Positions 38,001 to 51,560 of a stretch of 64,000 bases of DNA are shown piece by piece (the first letter of the stretch is position 1; every line of letters starts with the position of its first letter). Where the stretch lies: the NCBI GenBank assembly GCA_018697195.1, contig CM031878.1, positions 63,305,471 to 63,369,470 of the forward strand, written 5' to 3'. The translations under genes and the position numbers were made by a program. The notes below the pieces were generated by a model. The model saw only the letters and a list, made by a program, of their open reading frames with translations. It searched no databases and was not told the origin of the DNA. Origin of the DNA: Certhia americana (taxonomy: Eukaryota; Chordata; Aves; Passeriformes; Certhiidae).

Positions 38001-41000
38001 ATGCTTCATTACATTCCTACAAAAAAGTCCCACTATAAAAAAAGTGTGAGAAGGCCACTGTTTTACCCATGGACTTAGGTGATGACCTGCAGCATATTCT
38101 TGGAATGGGTGGCAAACAGAGCCTGAGTAATTGGAAACTGTGATGTAGATGACGGTAATAATGCTGTGCCACAGCCACGATGTGCTAAGCTTGTGCCCTC
38201 TAGTTACCACAACTCTTGAAGGATTCACTAGGCAATCATATATATGAGAAGCTTAGTGCAGCCAGGTGACAAATAGGGATAATTGGGTGCAGATCAAATG
38301 GGCTTTCGTAGTGTTCATTCACAGGCATGGGCAGACAATAGCTTTCCAAGAAAAGAGATGGCAAGGAATGTGTGAAAGATGATCCCTTTGGCAATAATTC
38401 TGCTGGTGACAGCTAATTAGAAATTTAAATGTTATTCTCATCTTTGGAGAGCTCCTAAAATTAGGGGGGATGCATGAAACCATTTGTATTTGAAGAGAGA
38501 AGCTAAATAATTTAATATTACAGAGCAGGATGCACAGCACTGGACAGAAAAATAATGAAGTCCCAGCACAGTCTATCTTGTGCAGTTGCCACACTAATTA
38601 CAGATCCATTACTTCTCAGTTGTTCACAACCTTATCAAAGAATAGTAAATTTACTGAAAGCAAAATGTGATAAGATGTCTTTTCATTATTGTAACAGATT
38701 TGTTGAAACAGCTCTGACGTTGAGATTAATAAAAGCTTTCCCAGAGGTAATATGATCTGTATATATGTAGCCTGAATTTTAAAAGCTGAAAACTTGATCC
38801 TAGGCAATATCACAAAAAATTTTTGCCTCTATTAGTTGCTATCATGAAAATGTCCTAAATACAGAAGAGGTGGAGGAAATAACAAAATGAGTCTGTTGAT
38901 AAACTGAAAGCTTGTTATTAAACTATAAGTGTACCTTTTGCCGTCCACAGATCAGATTATTAATGAGAGTGAACTACAAAAACTAAGAAAATCTGCAATT
39001 CATGTTTTGAGTAGGGTGACAACACAGAGAAGTGCAGGGGAAAAGGGATGACTTTTATAGAATATTAGGGAAGGAAGAAAGCAGTGAACCTACACAGTAT
39101 TAAAAAGAATTAAATACAGTTCTGTAGTTTTAGAAGAGCCACTACCCAGCAAAAAGTACTGATTTTTCCCCACATTTCCCATGTCTTGACTTCTTCACCA
39201 GAATTTACACTGACTTGCCAAATAAGCACTCTCTGAGTGCTCTCTCTGCATGAATTGCATATCAGCAACATTGACTTACACTTCCTACACTTGTTCTGAA
39301 GGTAAGTCTATACATTTTTACTGATCACAACTTTTGAAATTCTGGAGAATTATTTTGATTAAAGTGTTACTGTCTTTCAGGTCTTTTACTGCATTCTGGG
39401 TAGGGTTTGGTTTAGATTCTGATTTTGGTTTGATTCTTGTTTGCTTATTTGTTGGTTTTTGTTAGGCTTTTGGGGTTTTTTTCCTAAGAAAACACAGATT
39501 GGCCAGATCTGAGAAAAAATAGTCGGATTGTAGGCATCTAACATGCAATAATTTAATGTTTTTGTTGTTATGATAACTGTTTAAAATACTAGCCATTACT
39601 TTTTACTGACCTACTCCCCTGCAATAACCCAGTCACTTTCAATGGGAGCGGATCCTACTATGCCATCTATAACTCCAGGACAGTTCAATGAACTAGTGAG
39701 TTCAAATGAGACTGAAGCTCTGGTTATGTTCAGGAGACATGATGCAACTGCTCCTAACTACTTTCCTTCAGGAAAGGGGACAATTTTTGGGCTTCTCTTC
39801 AGTAGATAAACTCAGGAATTCTCCATGGCAATGCTCCAAGATTAAACAACATTTCAGGATGAAAAATTGTGGATGATTCAACATATCTCGTTCAGGTAAG
39901 AGCAGAATTTTGTGCAGTCCTCATTATTGTTTGGTTTTATCATCTCAATAACTTTTTAATTCTTCCAGTCACAGAGTGGGAAAGTAGAGATTCACTGATT
40001 TCTACTGGAGTCAGATCAGGTCCTCCATTAAGAAGAGTCTTTCCGTTAACTGGCCATGGAGATGACTTATATATTGAAACTGGAAATATTGAAATATATA
40101 TTGAATATTATTGAAATCAATACTGGATATTGTGGCTCTGAATGTTCAGAAAATAACAATGGAATTTTTTTTGTTCTATGGCACTCTGCCATATATGAAA
40201 GGGCAATAAAAGTTAATTTGTTAATGGTGGTAAAGTGTTTTAAAGCAAAAAAAAAAAAAAGGTAATTTTTTTTAGTAAAAATTGCAAACACAGCTTAATG
40301 TGCCATAAATTTATCAAGGAGCAATTTCATCTGTTCAATAAATATGGTTTTCCTCAAGTAAGTTAAAATAATTCAATCCTAAGATTCAGAGTGTCAAATT
40401 CACATAGCTTTGCCCATATTTTAATAGGATGTGCAGACAATGCTAGAAGATGTTGAAATAGACCTCAAGATCTATTTATGGATATAAATAATAGATTCCT
40501 GAAACCTTCCTCATAATTTGCTGTTTCACCTAAGCAACTCTTCCTCAGAGTTTTAGACAAAATTCCTAGGTGCCTAATTGTTCTCCTGCATTCAATTCAA
40601 GCTTGCAAAATTGGATTTAACCCAAGAAAATACCTGGGCTAAGGTTCTGAAAGACTGATTGCTGATATGTACATCTCCCTAGGATCTGGTCATGTAACCT
40701 CATCAAGGTAATACTAACCTGTGATTTCTGGTGATTTCCTTGAATTGGAAAGACACTTGTTATGCAGCCACGTCTGAGATATCATTGCTAGCACTTTAAC
40801 AACCGCTTGTATCACTGAAAGAGGTGGAAACTAGTAGTATAAATACTACATCAATGTGCAGAAAAGCTGTGTAGGATGTATCCTGCTTCAGATATTCTCA
40901 GAGGGATTGGAACTTTTGGAACTAGAGGCTGTGTAAGGTGGTGGGACTGGGAGCTCATTCCAACTCTGCTTAAGGACCCTGAAGAGTTACACTAATTTTA

Positions 41001-42059
41001 AGGATTTAAAAAAGCTCATGTGCTGTTCCAACTAATTTTTAAAGAGCAAGTGTAGTTATTGACAGTTATCAATGTTTAGGATCACACTTCAGTTAATTTT
41101 TTTTCTTGCTTTAACTCCAGCTTTGGAAGCTGGGATTTTTTTGGAGCAAATGCACATCTCTGACTCCAAAGCTGACACCAGTGCTTATGGAACTGGTTAG
41201 AGCTCTGTTGCATCTGGCCCACAGATGCTAGTAAAACCTAGTACAGAAGAGATCAATTGCAGGAGTTTCATAAAACCTGAGACAGACAAAAGAGCCTGTT
41301 GGAGGGATGGTAAGACAAGAGAGAAAACTGCATAGAAAAAAACAGTTTTACTGCCATGAGGAAACACACCCTTCAAAAATGCTTTTCAAATAATTGCCAG
41401 ACATTTATGGAAGTTAAAGTGAAACTGGAAACTCTTTTTTTTAACCTTTGCCTCACAGCATGATAGATTACAAGGAGGTACAAGTACACTTAGAACACAA
41501 ACAACCAGTCTATGGAGTTCACTGATGTGGTAGGGTTAACTACTCTGGATATTTGAAAGATCTTTATAAATTTATGAGAGCTTACAATATTTACAGGTTT
41601 ACAAACTGGAACAGCAATGACCATAGAATAGAAGCTCTGTGAGCTAGAAGACACCCTCTGGTGTGTTCATTGCACTTGGGGTGTCTTCTCTGTTTGCACA
41701 CCAATGCATTGGAGCTCCTTCTGAAGGCTCTGGTGTGAGTTGTCAATTCAGGAGGGAAATTACCCTCAGTGGAACTCATGCCATGATCCAGCATAGCAAA
41801 TCCTGTGCTATTAAATCAAGGCTTTAAAGCGATTTCTTGGTATTCAGAGAGGCTTTTCCTTTTTAGGAAACAATGGAAAATGATCTGGATAGACCCTGAC
41901 CCTTAACCCACAACAGTGGATGTCTCAAGCATGGTACAACGGATCAGAGTTGTTCTTGCTGCCCTCTGCCCTTTAGCATGTCTGAAAGGCAAACTTCTCA
42001 CGGAATTGGACATAATCACTCCTGAATGTTTAGCATCCCTGGGGTTTCAGCTTTAGGGC
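35079..42059. other. Non-coding DNA, no gene recognised
   Basis: Unique sequence, GC-richer at about 35300-36100, then AT-rich. Open frames here (up to 163 codons at 35137-35628) overlap others on both strands and have no recognisable domain. A short poly-A run lies at about 40247-40260. A weak CR1-like patch near 40895-40980 was not accepted. Confidence 0.5.
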
Positions 42060-42121
42060 ACAGGGGATGGAAAGATGACCTGAGGACCCTCCAGCCTTTT
42101 TCCTTGTAGTTCTATGATTCA
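42060..42121 (+). mobile_element. CR1-type LINE, extreme 3' tip
   Basis: The string 'gatgacctgaggaccctcca' followed by 'gcctttttccttgtagttctatgattc' matches the usual end of CR1 ('gatgatct..aggtcccttccaaccc...ttctatgattc'). Only the last 60 bp or so is recognisable; the left boundary is uncertain. Confidence 0.5.
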
Positions 42122-45100
42122 AACTGTCAACTAGAGGTATTCCAATGAATTTTGAGCTGAACACGGATGAAAGTGACTTTCATAGCAAAAATATTGCCTG
42201 AACATTATTCATTGTTGTGTAACTTGTATTAGTGAGCCAAGTTGCTTTTACTGATTGGTTTTGTCACTCAATATGCTAGAAGTATCTCACTCTGAGCAGA
42301 TGCTGATTCCATGCATGGCAGGGTCACTTCATACCTAGGGCACTGAAAATCTAAAGTTGCTCAGAATTCTCTGAAGTGTAAATAAAGTCTTTCACGATTA
42401 GCAGATGAATAATAGTACAACAGTCATAGATCTGATTAAACTGTTTCATACATATTACTTATTACCACATTGCACGCAATCACCTTGCCTCAGGGTTTGT
42501 CCAGCAGTTCTGGGTTTTCCCAGGTTATGGAGAAGCCAGATGAAGAACTATTGAATATGGGTGGAGGCCACGTGACTGCAAAAAATGCTAAGATTGGTAA
42601 GCCTGTATTTCACCTCTCTCCTGTGGTTTTGAGCTTTGGATTTCTTTGTTGTCACAGTGCTCTAGAAGTCCGCAGTTTGGGGCATGTCAGGAACAAGGTT
42701 TATAAGTGAGATGCCCTTTTTTGACAAAGGAAAGCTGCACAGAGACAGCATGGATAAACACATACCTAGGGTTTAATGATCCAAGCCTCCAAAGGGATGC
42801 TGTGCTACTCAGCCTTGTTTCCCTGCTGGCTTGCAGCTTATACTTGTGAGTATAAAGGTTTTTTCTTTCACTCTCACAAAAATTAAAGGGCCTGACTTTT
42901 ACAGTACTTAATAGTGCAATTTGGCATGGCTCTTACATAGAAGGGAAGTTCTTCCCTTCTCTTCTTCCCTGCCTTATTTTCAGATACACATCATAGCTGT
43001 GATTGCTTGCTCTGGAGTTTGTTGTGGCTCCTTCTGACAAGTCCTGTGTGTATACAAGGAAACTCCTTTGTAGTTCTTCATGCTTTCTTTTCCAGGTGAG
43101 CTTACAGAATGAACCATCAAAAAGTGAAGTACAACTCCTTTCCTTCTATTTTCACAAACAAGAAGAAGACTATGTCTGTTTGGGTTTTTTTATCTGCCTG
43201 CACAAATATCCTTTCAGATAATGGCTGTACTGGTTTTTGTGCCCTTCCTTAGAAAGGGCGGTTCTTGGAAAGCAGGTCTCTTCTAAGTCTTTAAATTCTG
43301 CCTAGTTCTTTGTAAGAGGCAATGTGAAGTACCACAACCTTCAGATGGTCTTTAAAGAGTAATTCAGAAGACTTGCATGAAGCCATGAGGAGAGGTTCTC
43401 CCTGAGATCATAGAGAGACAAATGGGATTTGAACTGTCCCAATAGGACACAAGATTTGTAGGGATTGCTGTCCTGGTGTCTGTTGCTGTGAACTTTCTCT
43501 CATCAATTTTTTTACCAGAATGAAAATCACTACAGAATTAATGTAATGTAATTACAAAGTTGAATGTCCTCAGCTCTCTACATTAGATGTATGTATTAAG
43601 TTACCTTAATGGACCAGTGTCCAGCCAGGACAGCATTTTCCGGACTCCTGACTCACTGGCAGTCTGGGGCTGAAGTGAGCTAAGTAATATTGTAATAATT
43701 CTTACAAATTATTTAACAAATATTAAATTATTTTCTTGAAAGGCTTCTTCCGCCACTGCTGATTTGTATCATGGTGCTTGAAGTGCTGTTCTTCCATTTA
43801 AAGCTTTTTGTGCCTACGCCTCTGCCTTCTGCTGCCCTACCTGTCTTGATCTTTTTGCAGCTGGTACTTCAGAATTTAAAGATAAGGGGCCAGCTAACGT
43901 AGCAGCATTTTTTCTTTCTCTTTCCATGGCCATTAACTCCTTTTTCCTTTTTAGTGCTTTTTTTTTCTTAAAAAGGTACCTTTGTCTATAGCTTCCTGCT
44001 ACAACTTCAAGGAAGAGACATTTGTCTATTACCTTACTGCTGCATTGTGAAAGTCATGAATTATGTTCCTTTACTCAGATAGACTGTCACCCTGCTTTCA
44101 GTAGGTCTCCATTAACCTGCATCTGCCAAATTAAACTGACAGGTTTAGAAAAACTTGACACAACAGATTCTAAAATTAGGCCTTCTATAAATCAGAGAGA
44201 TTGAGACCGTGGTTTCCTCCCTCTGTGCAGCTTTAGTTGAATCCAAGTGACATGATAATACAAAGAGGTAAAAGAGAGAAACAATGTTTCAGTCCTCCTT
44301 TATAATAGGGTTTTGTTATTCTTGCTTTAAATTTCAGTGACAAAAGTGGTTCAGAAATCAGTAACAAGAGTTTTCTGACACAGATGCCTTGTGTTCCTTT
44401 ACTGGGGGCTTTATTCTTTTTTATTTTTCTTTTCCCAACTATTCTGAGAACTTCCAAGGACAGTAGGTGGAGGAATTGTTAGAAAAGAGGGGAACATCAT
44501 TTTAAAAAGAAATTGCCAAGCTTAATTGGTCAAAAATGGACATAAGCCCTAAAAAATGAAATCCCTGCAGAGAATGTGTGTTCACTGTGAAGTGCTGTCT
44601 GTGAAATTGGGAATAATATTTTAAAAGGATTTTGGTCAGAGTTCCAAAAAAATCAGCTGTTTTAGCAGAAGTCTTGGCAGGGAATTCACTGACAGGCTTG
44701 AAAGCCTTCTCCATACTGAGAACTTTGTGGTGAGCCCCATGCTCTCATGCTGTATGGGGACCCAGAGCTGGAAGAGTTCCCTGGGCCTGGTAGAATTTTA
44801 TTGACTAAGAGTTACTGTCTTTAGAAAATAAAGGAAACAGAGGAAATGCCATAGCAAATCCAAGATCACACACCATCTTATCTGTATTGAACTTCCTCTC
44901 ATAAAATCTTGAAGGACTGTTAGGAGCACTAGATTAACAAACACATGATGCCAAACCTTAACCTTCCTTAGTATCTCTTACTTTTTGTCTTAGAGTTCTT
45001 TGTGGTGCTCCACTGCTAAGGAAGCCTCTAAAATCCTCAAGGAAATGCAGAATATGAATAATTTTCCTGTTCTTAAAACTTGGCAAACAGTGAAACAGGA

Positions 45101-45190
45101 AGCACTATCAAGAAAATAATATTTAATGCACAACAGATGACTTTTCGATTCTGAAAATGAAAATCAAAAGCAAAGGAGAAAAATGGGAAA

Positions 45191-45215
45191 GTTTCTATGT
45201 CTGAAACATAGAAAC
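45191..45215. repeat. 10-bp perfect inverted repeat
   Basis: Arms GTTTCTATGT and ACATAGAAAC with loop CTGAA. A third, direct copy of GTTTCTATG follows at 45219. Function unknown. Confidence 0.85.
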
Positions 45216-46516
45216 AGAGTTTCTATGATAACAGAGTCTCTCAACAAATATTTTTTCATCAGATAGAAGGATTCATGCTATACAGCATCTGTTTAAGCTT
45301 TTAGAAGGCTGGGCCTGGTTTTTTTTCTTGTTTCAAAAAAAGAACTACTGAGATTTACTGAGAACTACTGGATTTCTTAATCCAGGGGACCCAGTTAAAG
45401 CTTCCCCCTTGAGCTTGTTTTCTGGTGCTGCTGTTTTACAGTTTCTAGAGAGGCTGGAACCTGGGAATCTTGGTATACCTACTTAGAAAATTGCTTGGCA
45501 GGTTGTGTTTATCTAAAGGTAAAATCTGGCCCTTCACAGAGGGTGAAATTAAAATTGCACTTTGGAACAGGGAAAAATACCTTTTTATTCTGTAATACCA
45601 CTGCCTTCGTGGAACAGCAATGTTGAACTGTTCTTCACTTGGGGTGATCTTCAACGCAGCAAATATCAATATTTTAGCATGTTTATGTTTTCTATTAGCT
45701 CATTGTCAATATTTAGTTAGTTTTACAGGATTTAACATTTTAGAGTAATGACAAGATTGCCCCCTGGTTTCCCTGAAGCTGGCAACATTGACAAAAAGAT
45801 CTGCAAATCAACATAAAACATGTAATTATAAAACCTCTGTCAGAGTGATTTTAGGTAAATTTTATCCTAAACAAAATACAAAGCTGAACTATCTGGTGAT
45901 TTCTTTGTCAGACTCCAAACAATTAAATGATCAAATGAGTTTTGTGTTGATACATTATGTAACACAGTTTCACTGGACTTTTTTCTCTGGGGTCACTGAA
46001 GATTTTTACTTGTGTATTTCTAAATACCATAAAATTGTTCAGAGTTCTTCCTCACACCAAAGAACTATTAGAAATTTTGATTCTGAAGTCTAAACTAATA
46101 AATCTTCACTCAGCAGACTGGGTTTTTTGGTTGGATCTTTTGGGTTTTTTTTCCCAAAAATGAGAAAAGACTGTGCTGGAGATTTTTTTTTTCTTGGAAA
46201 GAGATACATCCCCAAACCCTAGAAATAAATTATTATAATTTAATAAACATTCTAAGAGCAAAAAATTCTGTGTTACATTTCCAAGTGGCCTGTTAAGCTC
46301 CATACTATATTGTAGCATGTTCAGGTCTCAGTATGTGTACAGAGGTTCTTGTGAACATGCATACAAGTAATTTGGTTTGCATAGAGGGTTGTGATTTATT
46401 TATACCTCAAACAAAGTTTTACAGGACCAAAAGTATGTCTTTCATCCAGACTATATTAAAAACCTCTAGGATAGTTGAGACTCTGACCTGTTGAGCCAGA
46501 ATTCAGAGAGAGATAC

Positions 46517-46576
46517 TTTTTTTTTTTTTAAAAAAAAAACTTTTAAAAACTTTTTCCTTTTTTTTTTTTTTTTTTT
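46517..46576. repeat. Poly-T/poly-A low-complexity block
   Basis: T13-A10 followed by mixed T and A runs and a long T run. The T and A runs can fold on each other. Confidence 0.9.
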
Positions 46577-49500
46577 AATGATATATATTTCTTTATTATT
46601 ATGTGACAGGAATGTCATTCTATAGTCCCTATCATGGCTTTTATTTTTTTTTTACATGATCATATTCCTCTGTATATATAATAAAATATATAATAATATA
46701 TAATGAAAATAGTACAGAACATGTTTATTTTACAATTTAGTTAATTTAAAACTGTGTGCTAGTCCAGTTTAAACAACTGTAGGAGATCAGGCTGAAACAA
46801 ACAGAAAAAAATTGCTTCCTCCAATGTTGACTTTCAAATTGGTTGCAGGACCCCAGAGATTAAACAATGGATGTTTGGTGTCTCTCTGTTAGGATCATTT
46901 TTTACTTTTAATAGAAAATTTCTGACTGAGACAAAAAAGCCAAGCGTTAGTGCCTAGCAAAGTATTCCTCATGTGGATAAGGCAAGAGGAAAATAAAAAA
47001 TCCAAAGCATCTTACAGCACCTCAATCCCCTTACACCAGCCAAACATTTTGAAGCTAGTAGTAATTCATCCATCTATGGATCTACATCTGTTAGCTTAAT
47101 AGGTGACACCAGGCTGGGTTTTAAATGAGTCTAACCCAATAACCAGTCTTATGTAATAGGCTTTTCAGGAAGACAGAGAAAGAAGCCTTAATGTTAAGAA
47201 ACCCTAGCTCAAAGTATCAATTCCAGTAGCTTCAATGGCTAACATTAAACCTTTCTGTCTGTCTTTCTGTATAAGTTTCCTTTGTGTTTGCTGTACTCTA
47301 GCATATCATATCACTAAGGCTCCTTTTGCCCTCCCATTAACCCATGTGAATGTGCAGGTGTGTGCATAATACATTAACAAAGAAATACTATTGTTTCAAG
47401 GAATTTATTACGGTTGTTGCTGAAAAAAAAAAAAAAAAACAAACCAAAACCTGCACATCACATGCAATTTTTTTTTATTAGTTACTCTTGAGATGTTACT
47501 GGTATTATATGTCATACTCTATCACTTTAGCTACATTAAAAACCATACTAAGAAATAAGTATCTCTAACTTGATTGTTTGTAATAAATGTTGTATCTTGT
47601 TTTCTTTTACAGGGCTGATCAGGCAGAATATGATTTTCTTTTCTGCACACTGGTTTAACTCCATTGACTTCAGAAGAATTACTCTTGGTTTATTCTGGTG
47701 AGAAATGGAGATGCAGCTGATTTTCTACCTTAGATGAGTTGCTGGCACAGAAGCAGAAATATTATATGTGTTGGGGAAAAAATATGGTGTGCACTAGCAA
47801 AATGTCCCACACAACTCAGTAAGTTTAGCTTAAATGTTTTCTCCTAGAAAATGCCAATTAACTAGAGTAACATTTTATTTAATGGTGTGGAAAAATTCCA
47901 CATTATAGCCATATGAGAAATGTATTTAATTTCCTTTTTTTAAGCCAGTCAGCAAGTAAGACAAGAGTGAATATTGCTAGGTTTGCTAGCACTGCCTAGA
48001 AGAACATATTGAGAGATCCCCTGTAATGCACAATTGGATGCAATGCTAAGGTAGAGTGCTTTGTGCAGCTGAAGAGCATGTTGACTGACTTCAGATGCTG
48101 TGAAACTCCAATCTTCTTACTGGCAGACATTAAAACCACAGTGTAAACCTTTTGTCTCTTATTCTCTCCTGATTATGCTGGGCATGGTGGCACAGAATAA
48201 ACATGGCAAGGCATCTTTATGCTGGAGATGGTTTTAGCAATAAATACAGCTCTGGCATAGGGAGATACAACTCCTGTTGACTTCAGCCAGTGCCACATTG
48301 GATTACTGTTGGTATGGGTTTGATCCTCAGTGTCTTTCTAGTAATGAGTGCTCTGGCAAGAGCATTAAGCACTACAAGAAGAGAATTAGCAGCTCTAGCA
48401 TTATCCATGTGGTCAACAGACGTGAAGAAAAAGCAGGAGGCAGAAGGGAAATATTGTGTGTGCTTTACTGGTTTGCAAATGTACACTGATTAAATCAGCA
48501 GGAACTCACTGCAAAATTAGGGCTTCTTTTCTGCTCCCTTGTAACTCTACATAAATAATACCTGTTGAATACAGTTGAACAAATATATTGAGATACATTT
48601 ACTGCAAGGAGACTTAGCAGTGGTGGTTGGATAGCAAGGGCTGTGAGAGAACTAGATGTGATTCTGTCTTTGAGAGGCATTCACAGTGCTGCAAAACATT
48701 TCATACATAAAAGTTGCAAAGCAATATGTATCCTACCTTGAAAATAGATTGTCAATATCTAAATATGAATAAGGAAGCTCACATTGACAGTACAAGAAGT
48801 CTGGGGATGTTTATGTATGTTCTTGTTAAAACTGCTGTCTTTAATTCCTGTCTGAGCCCAAGTAAAGCCTTTCTGTTCAATATGATTTCATTTCATGACA
48901 GGGCAAGGAGGGCTTCCTTCTGAGAGAAAAAACCAAATTTTAATAACCTTTAAACAGAAAAAAAAAAAAAGATACTGAGACAGAAAGAAAAATAGAAAGG
49001 AAAAAAAAGTCAACAGAAAACATCAAATAAGACAGAAAGAAGTAAAAAGAAATTGACAGCGAAAGATAGGTGAGAAAAGAATAATAACAGGCATATCAGG
49101 TTTCCAGAGACAGGTCCCCTCTCCCTCTCTTTTTCTATCCTCTTCACACTTAGCAACAGGACCACTTGGAGACAGCACTCCCTTGCTACTGGTGCATCCC
49201 TCTGACCCAGAAGCAGCAGGACTTGCACCAAAACTGGGGCTAGAGAGAGGCACAGAGGAGACAGCTGAAAAGGTGCTTGCCATGGCAAGCAGCTGAGGTT
49301 TGCCTGTGGGCCCATGAGAGCCTGTGCCCAGGAAATGAAAGTCTGGGTAATCCATGGGTCAGTACTGCTAGCTGCGGAAGCAGTGTTTGTAGAGCCAGGC
49401 CTTATCTCTCTACCACTGAATCAAGCAAAGCTCAGCCCCAGAGAAATCTCTTTGGATTGTTGGATTTGGATTGTCCTCCTCTGTTCTAGTTGCTCTATCT

Positions 49501-50629
49501 TTTTCTTTTCTTTTCGTATATATGTCCTAGAGCATGAGTCTGATCTTATCACCACATTTCTGCAGCACTAGAAATGCTGGTGCTAGCATTCAGCATCCTA
49601 GGATGCTGGGTAAATAACAGTCTTCTGGAAAGTCTTTATGTGGAATGTGGATGATGGATTAACTGTTCTTTTTGTGTGTGTGTGTGTGTATTTAAACATA
49701 CATACTCTTCTAAGCTTTGAACTTTGATGTCTATGGATAAAGCCTGAAGACTGCTATTAAAAATCTGAAAATTATGTGTCCTAGCTAAGCCTGGGTTTCC
49801 TGTTGAAGTTCAAGGAAATCGTATACCTATGACAAATATTGTTACATTAAAATACCTGAAAAGTACTTCCAGCCAATTTAAGTTTGGTTCTGAGGTTGGA
49901 TGAAGCTATGCAGCTAAAAATAATCAATAAATTATTTTCAATATAACTGCTCTGGGAAATTATTCTAGGTATGTCTGTGGACTCAGTTTTGTAGGTTTAT
50001 CTGTATAAATTGTTTATAGAAATAAATGTCATATTCCCAGTAAAATGAGAGGTACATGAAGTTTCTATTGTGAATGATACAAGCTTATCAGAGATAAAAA
50101 GGCTGATGAATTATGGCTGTAGTGTCCATATTTACTACTGCAAGCTCTAATTTTTTTATCCTATGAACAGGTAAACTGGGAAGGGATGGATTGATTTCTG
50201 ACAAAACAAGAGCTGATGAAAGCCCTAGTGCAGAGTGGAGAATATTTGGGTTGTTTATGGCATGCAATTAGTTTTTTCTTCCTAGTCTTCTGGCTTTTGC
50301 TGCTGCTACTAACTCAAGACTATCCTCTCATAAGAAGTGACACTGCAAAGCAAAGTACATACTTTTTCCAGGCAAAGGGAATACAGGACAAAACAAGATG
50401 AAAATAGGTTTTACCCTGAGCTATAGGTCTTCTGTCAAGGTACAGAATCATAATTCGCTTGCTAGTCTTTCCTTCAAGGCATGGGAGATTTAAAGGAACA
50501 CTCTGGGAGTAGCATTTGAGCTTCATTTACACTTTGCTGTGATGGAAATCAAACAACATACAATGTGTGAAGAAAATTATATTGTTAACTATGAGGTAGT
50601 CATTGATTCAGGGAGTGTTCGTTGGAATT

Positions 50630-51560
50630 TTCTGCTGGAACACATTTAGTTCAGCCTCTCCCCTGAAGCAAATATATCAAATATATCAGAGCTGTAGATT
50701 AGGTAAGGAATTTCTTTCCCTAGTAAAATCTTATAACCTCCCACTGCTCCCGTGCTGCACTTTCCATCCTTTCTAGGAAGTTTTCACAAACATTTAATCT
50801 GAATGTCCTAGCTGCAGTAAGGTTTCATTATTCCTTCTGACATTATTTTCTTCTAAAGGGAAGGGTTTGGCTCAAGAAATCGTAAATTCCTTTCCAGCAG
50901 TGATAGACTGCTATCAGATTACCTCTGTGTTATGCTTAAAAGGCCAGTCTTTCTCGACTTCTCTTTTAAAAGTCATGTGCTATAGGATCCTACCTGTCTT
51001 GGTAGCTCCTGGTTGATACTTGTTTCCCTTATCCCTCTTGGTCAGGAACCCAAAACTAGCTACATTGTTTTAGGTGCAGCCTCACCTGAAATAATGTAGA
51101 TATAGTCCTTCCCCTTGACCTGCTGGCCAGGCTCCTCCAAAGAGACAGTGTGAACTTTCCCTTATTCGTGATATGTCTGCAATGCTAGCTTGTTTTCAGC
51201 TTGATGTTCACTGCCAGGCATTGGTGTCAGGGTTGCTACTCAGTCCCAGCCTACTTGTGCATGAATTAGTCTTTTATGTCCACGTGCAGAATTTACACTT
51301 CTTGAACTGTTCATCAATCTTCACGTTTCATAAGGTCTGTTAAGAATGAGGTTTAAATTTCCAGCTTAATAATGTCTTCCCCTTATTTATTATCATTTAC
51401 AAATCGCTTTCTTAGCATTCAAATTACTGATTAAATTATTGAAGCATATGGGACTCACCTTCATTTCTTCCGATCTGCCATACCAAGCTACTTTTTATTA
51501 CTAATTACATTGTCTTTCTCATTTAACAACAGGCCCATGTTTTGTCCTACAGACATACTT
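50630..51560 (-). mobile_element. Old CR1-type LINE fragment, antisense
   Basis: Several words of antisense CR1 occur in order: 'ttcagcctctcccctgaa' near 50650, 'aggtgcagcctcacctgaa' near 51072, 'ccttgacctgctggccaggc' near 51114, 'ttcagcttgatgttcactgcca' near 51197, and 'tacacttcttgaactgttcatcaa' near 51294. The copy is strongly diverged, so the ends are approximate. It covers more of the 3' half of ORF2 and the 3' UTR than the other CR1 pieces here. Confidence 0.6.

Larger units (their letters stand above)
42122..50629. other. Non-coding DNA, no gene recognised
   Basis: AT-rich unique sequence. It contains an exon-like segment at 42524-42596 (see findings), a hairpin at 45191-45215, long T and A runs at 46517-46576, AT-rich TATAATA sequence near 46672-46705, a poly-A run near 47423-47439 and a short GT repeat near 49674-49689. 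Confidence 0.5.

Noticed and set aside
40895..40985. Possible CR1 3' end ('gagggattggaac', 'attccaact')
   Set aside because: Only two short words fit, without the tail motif or correct spacing.
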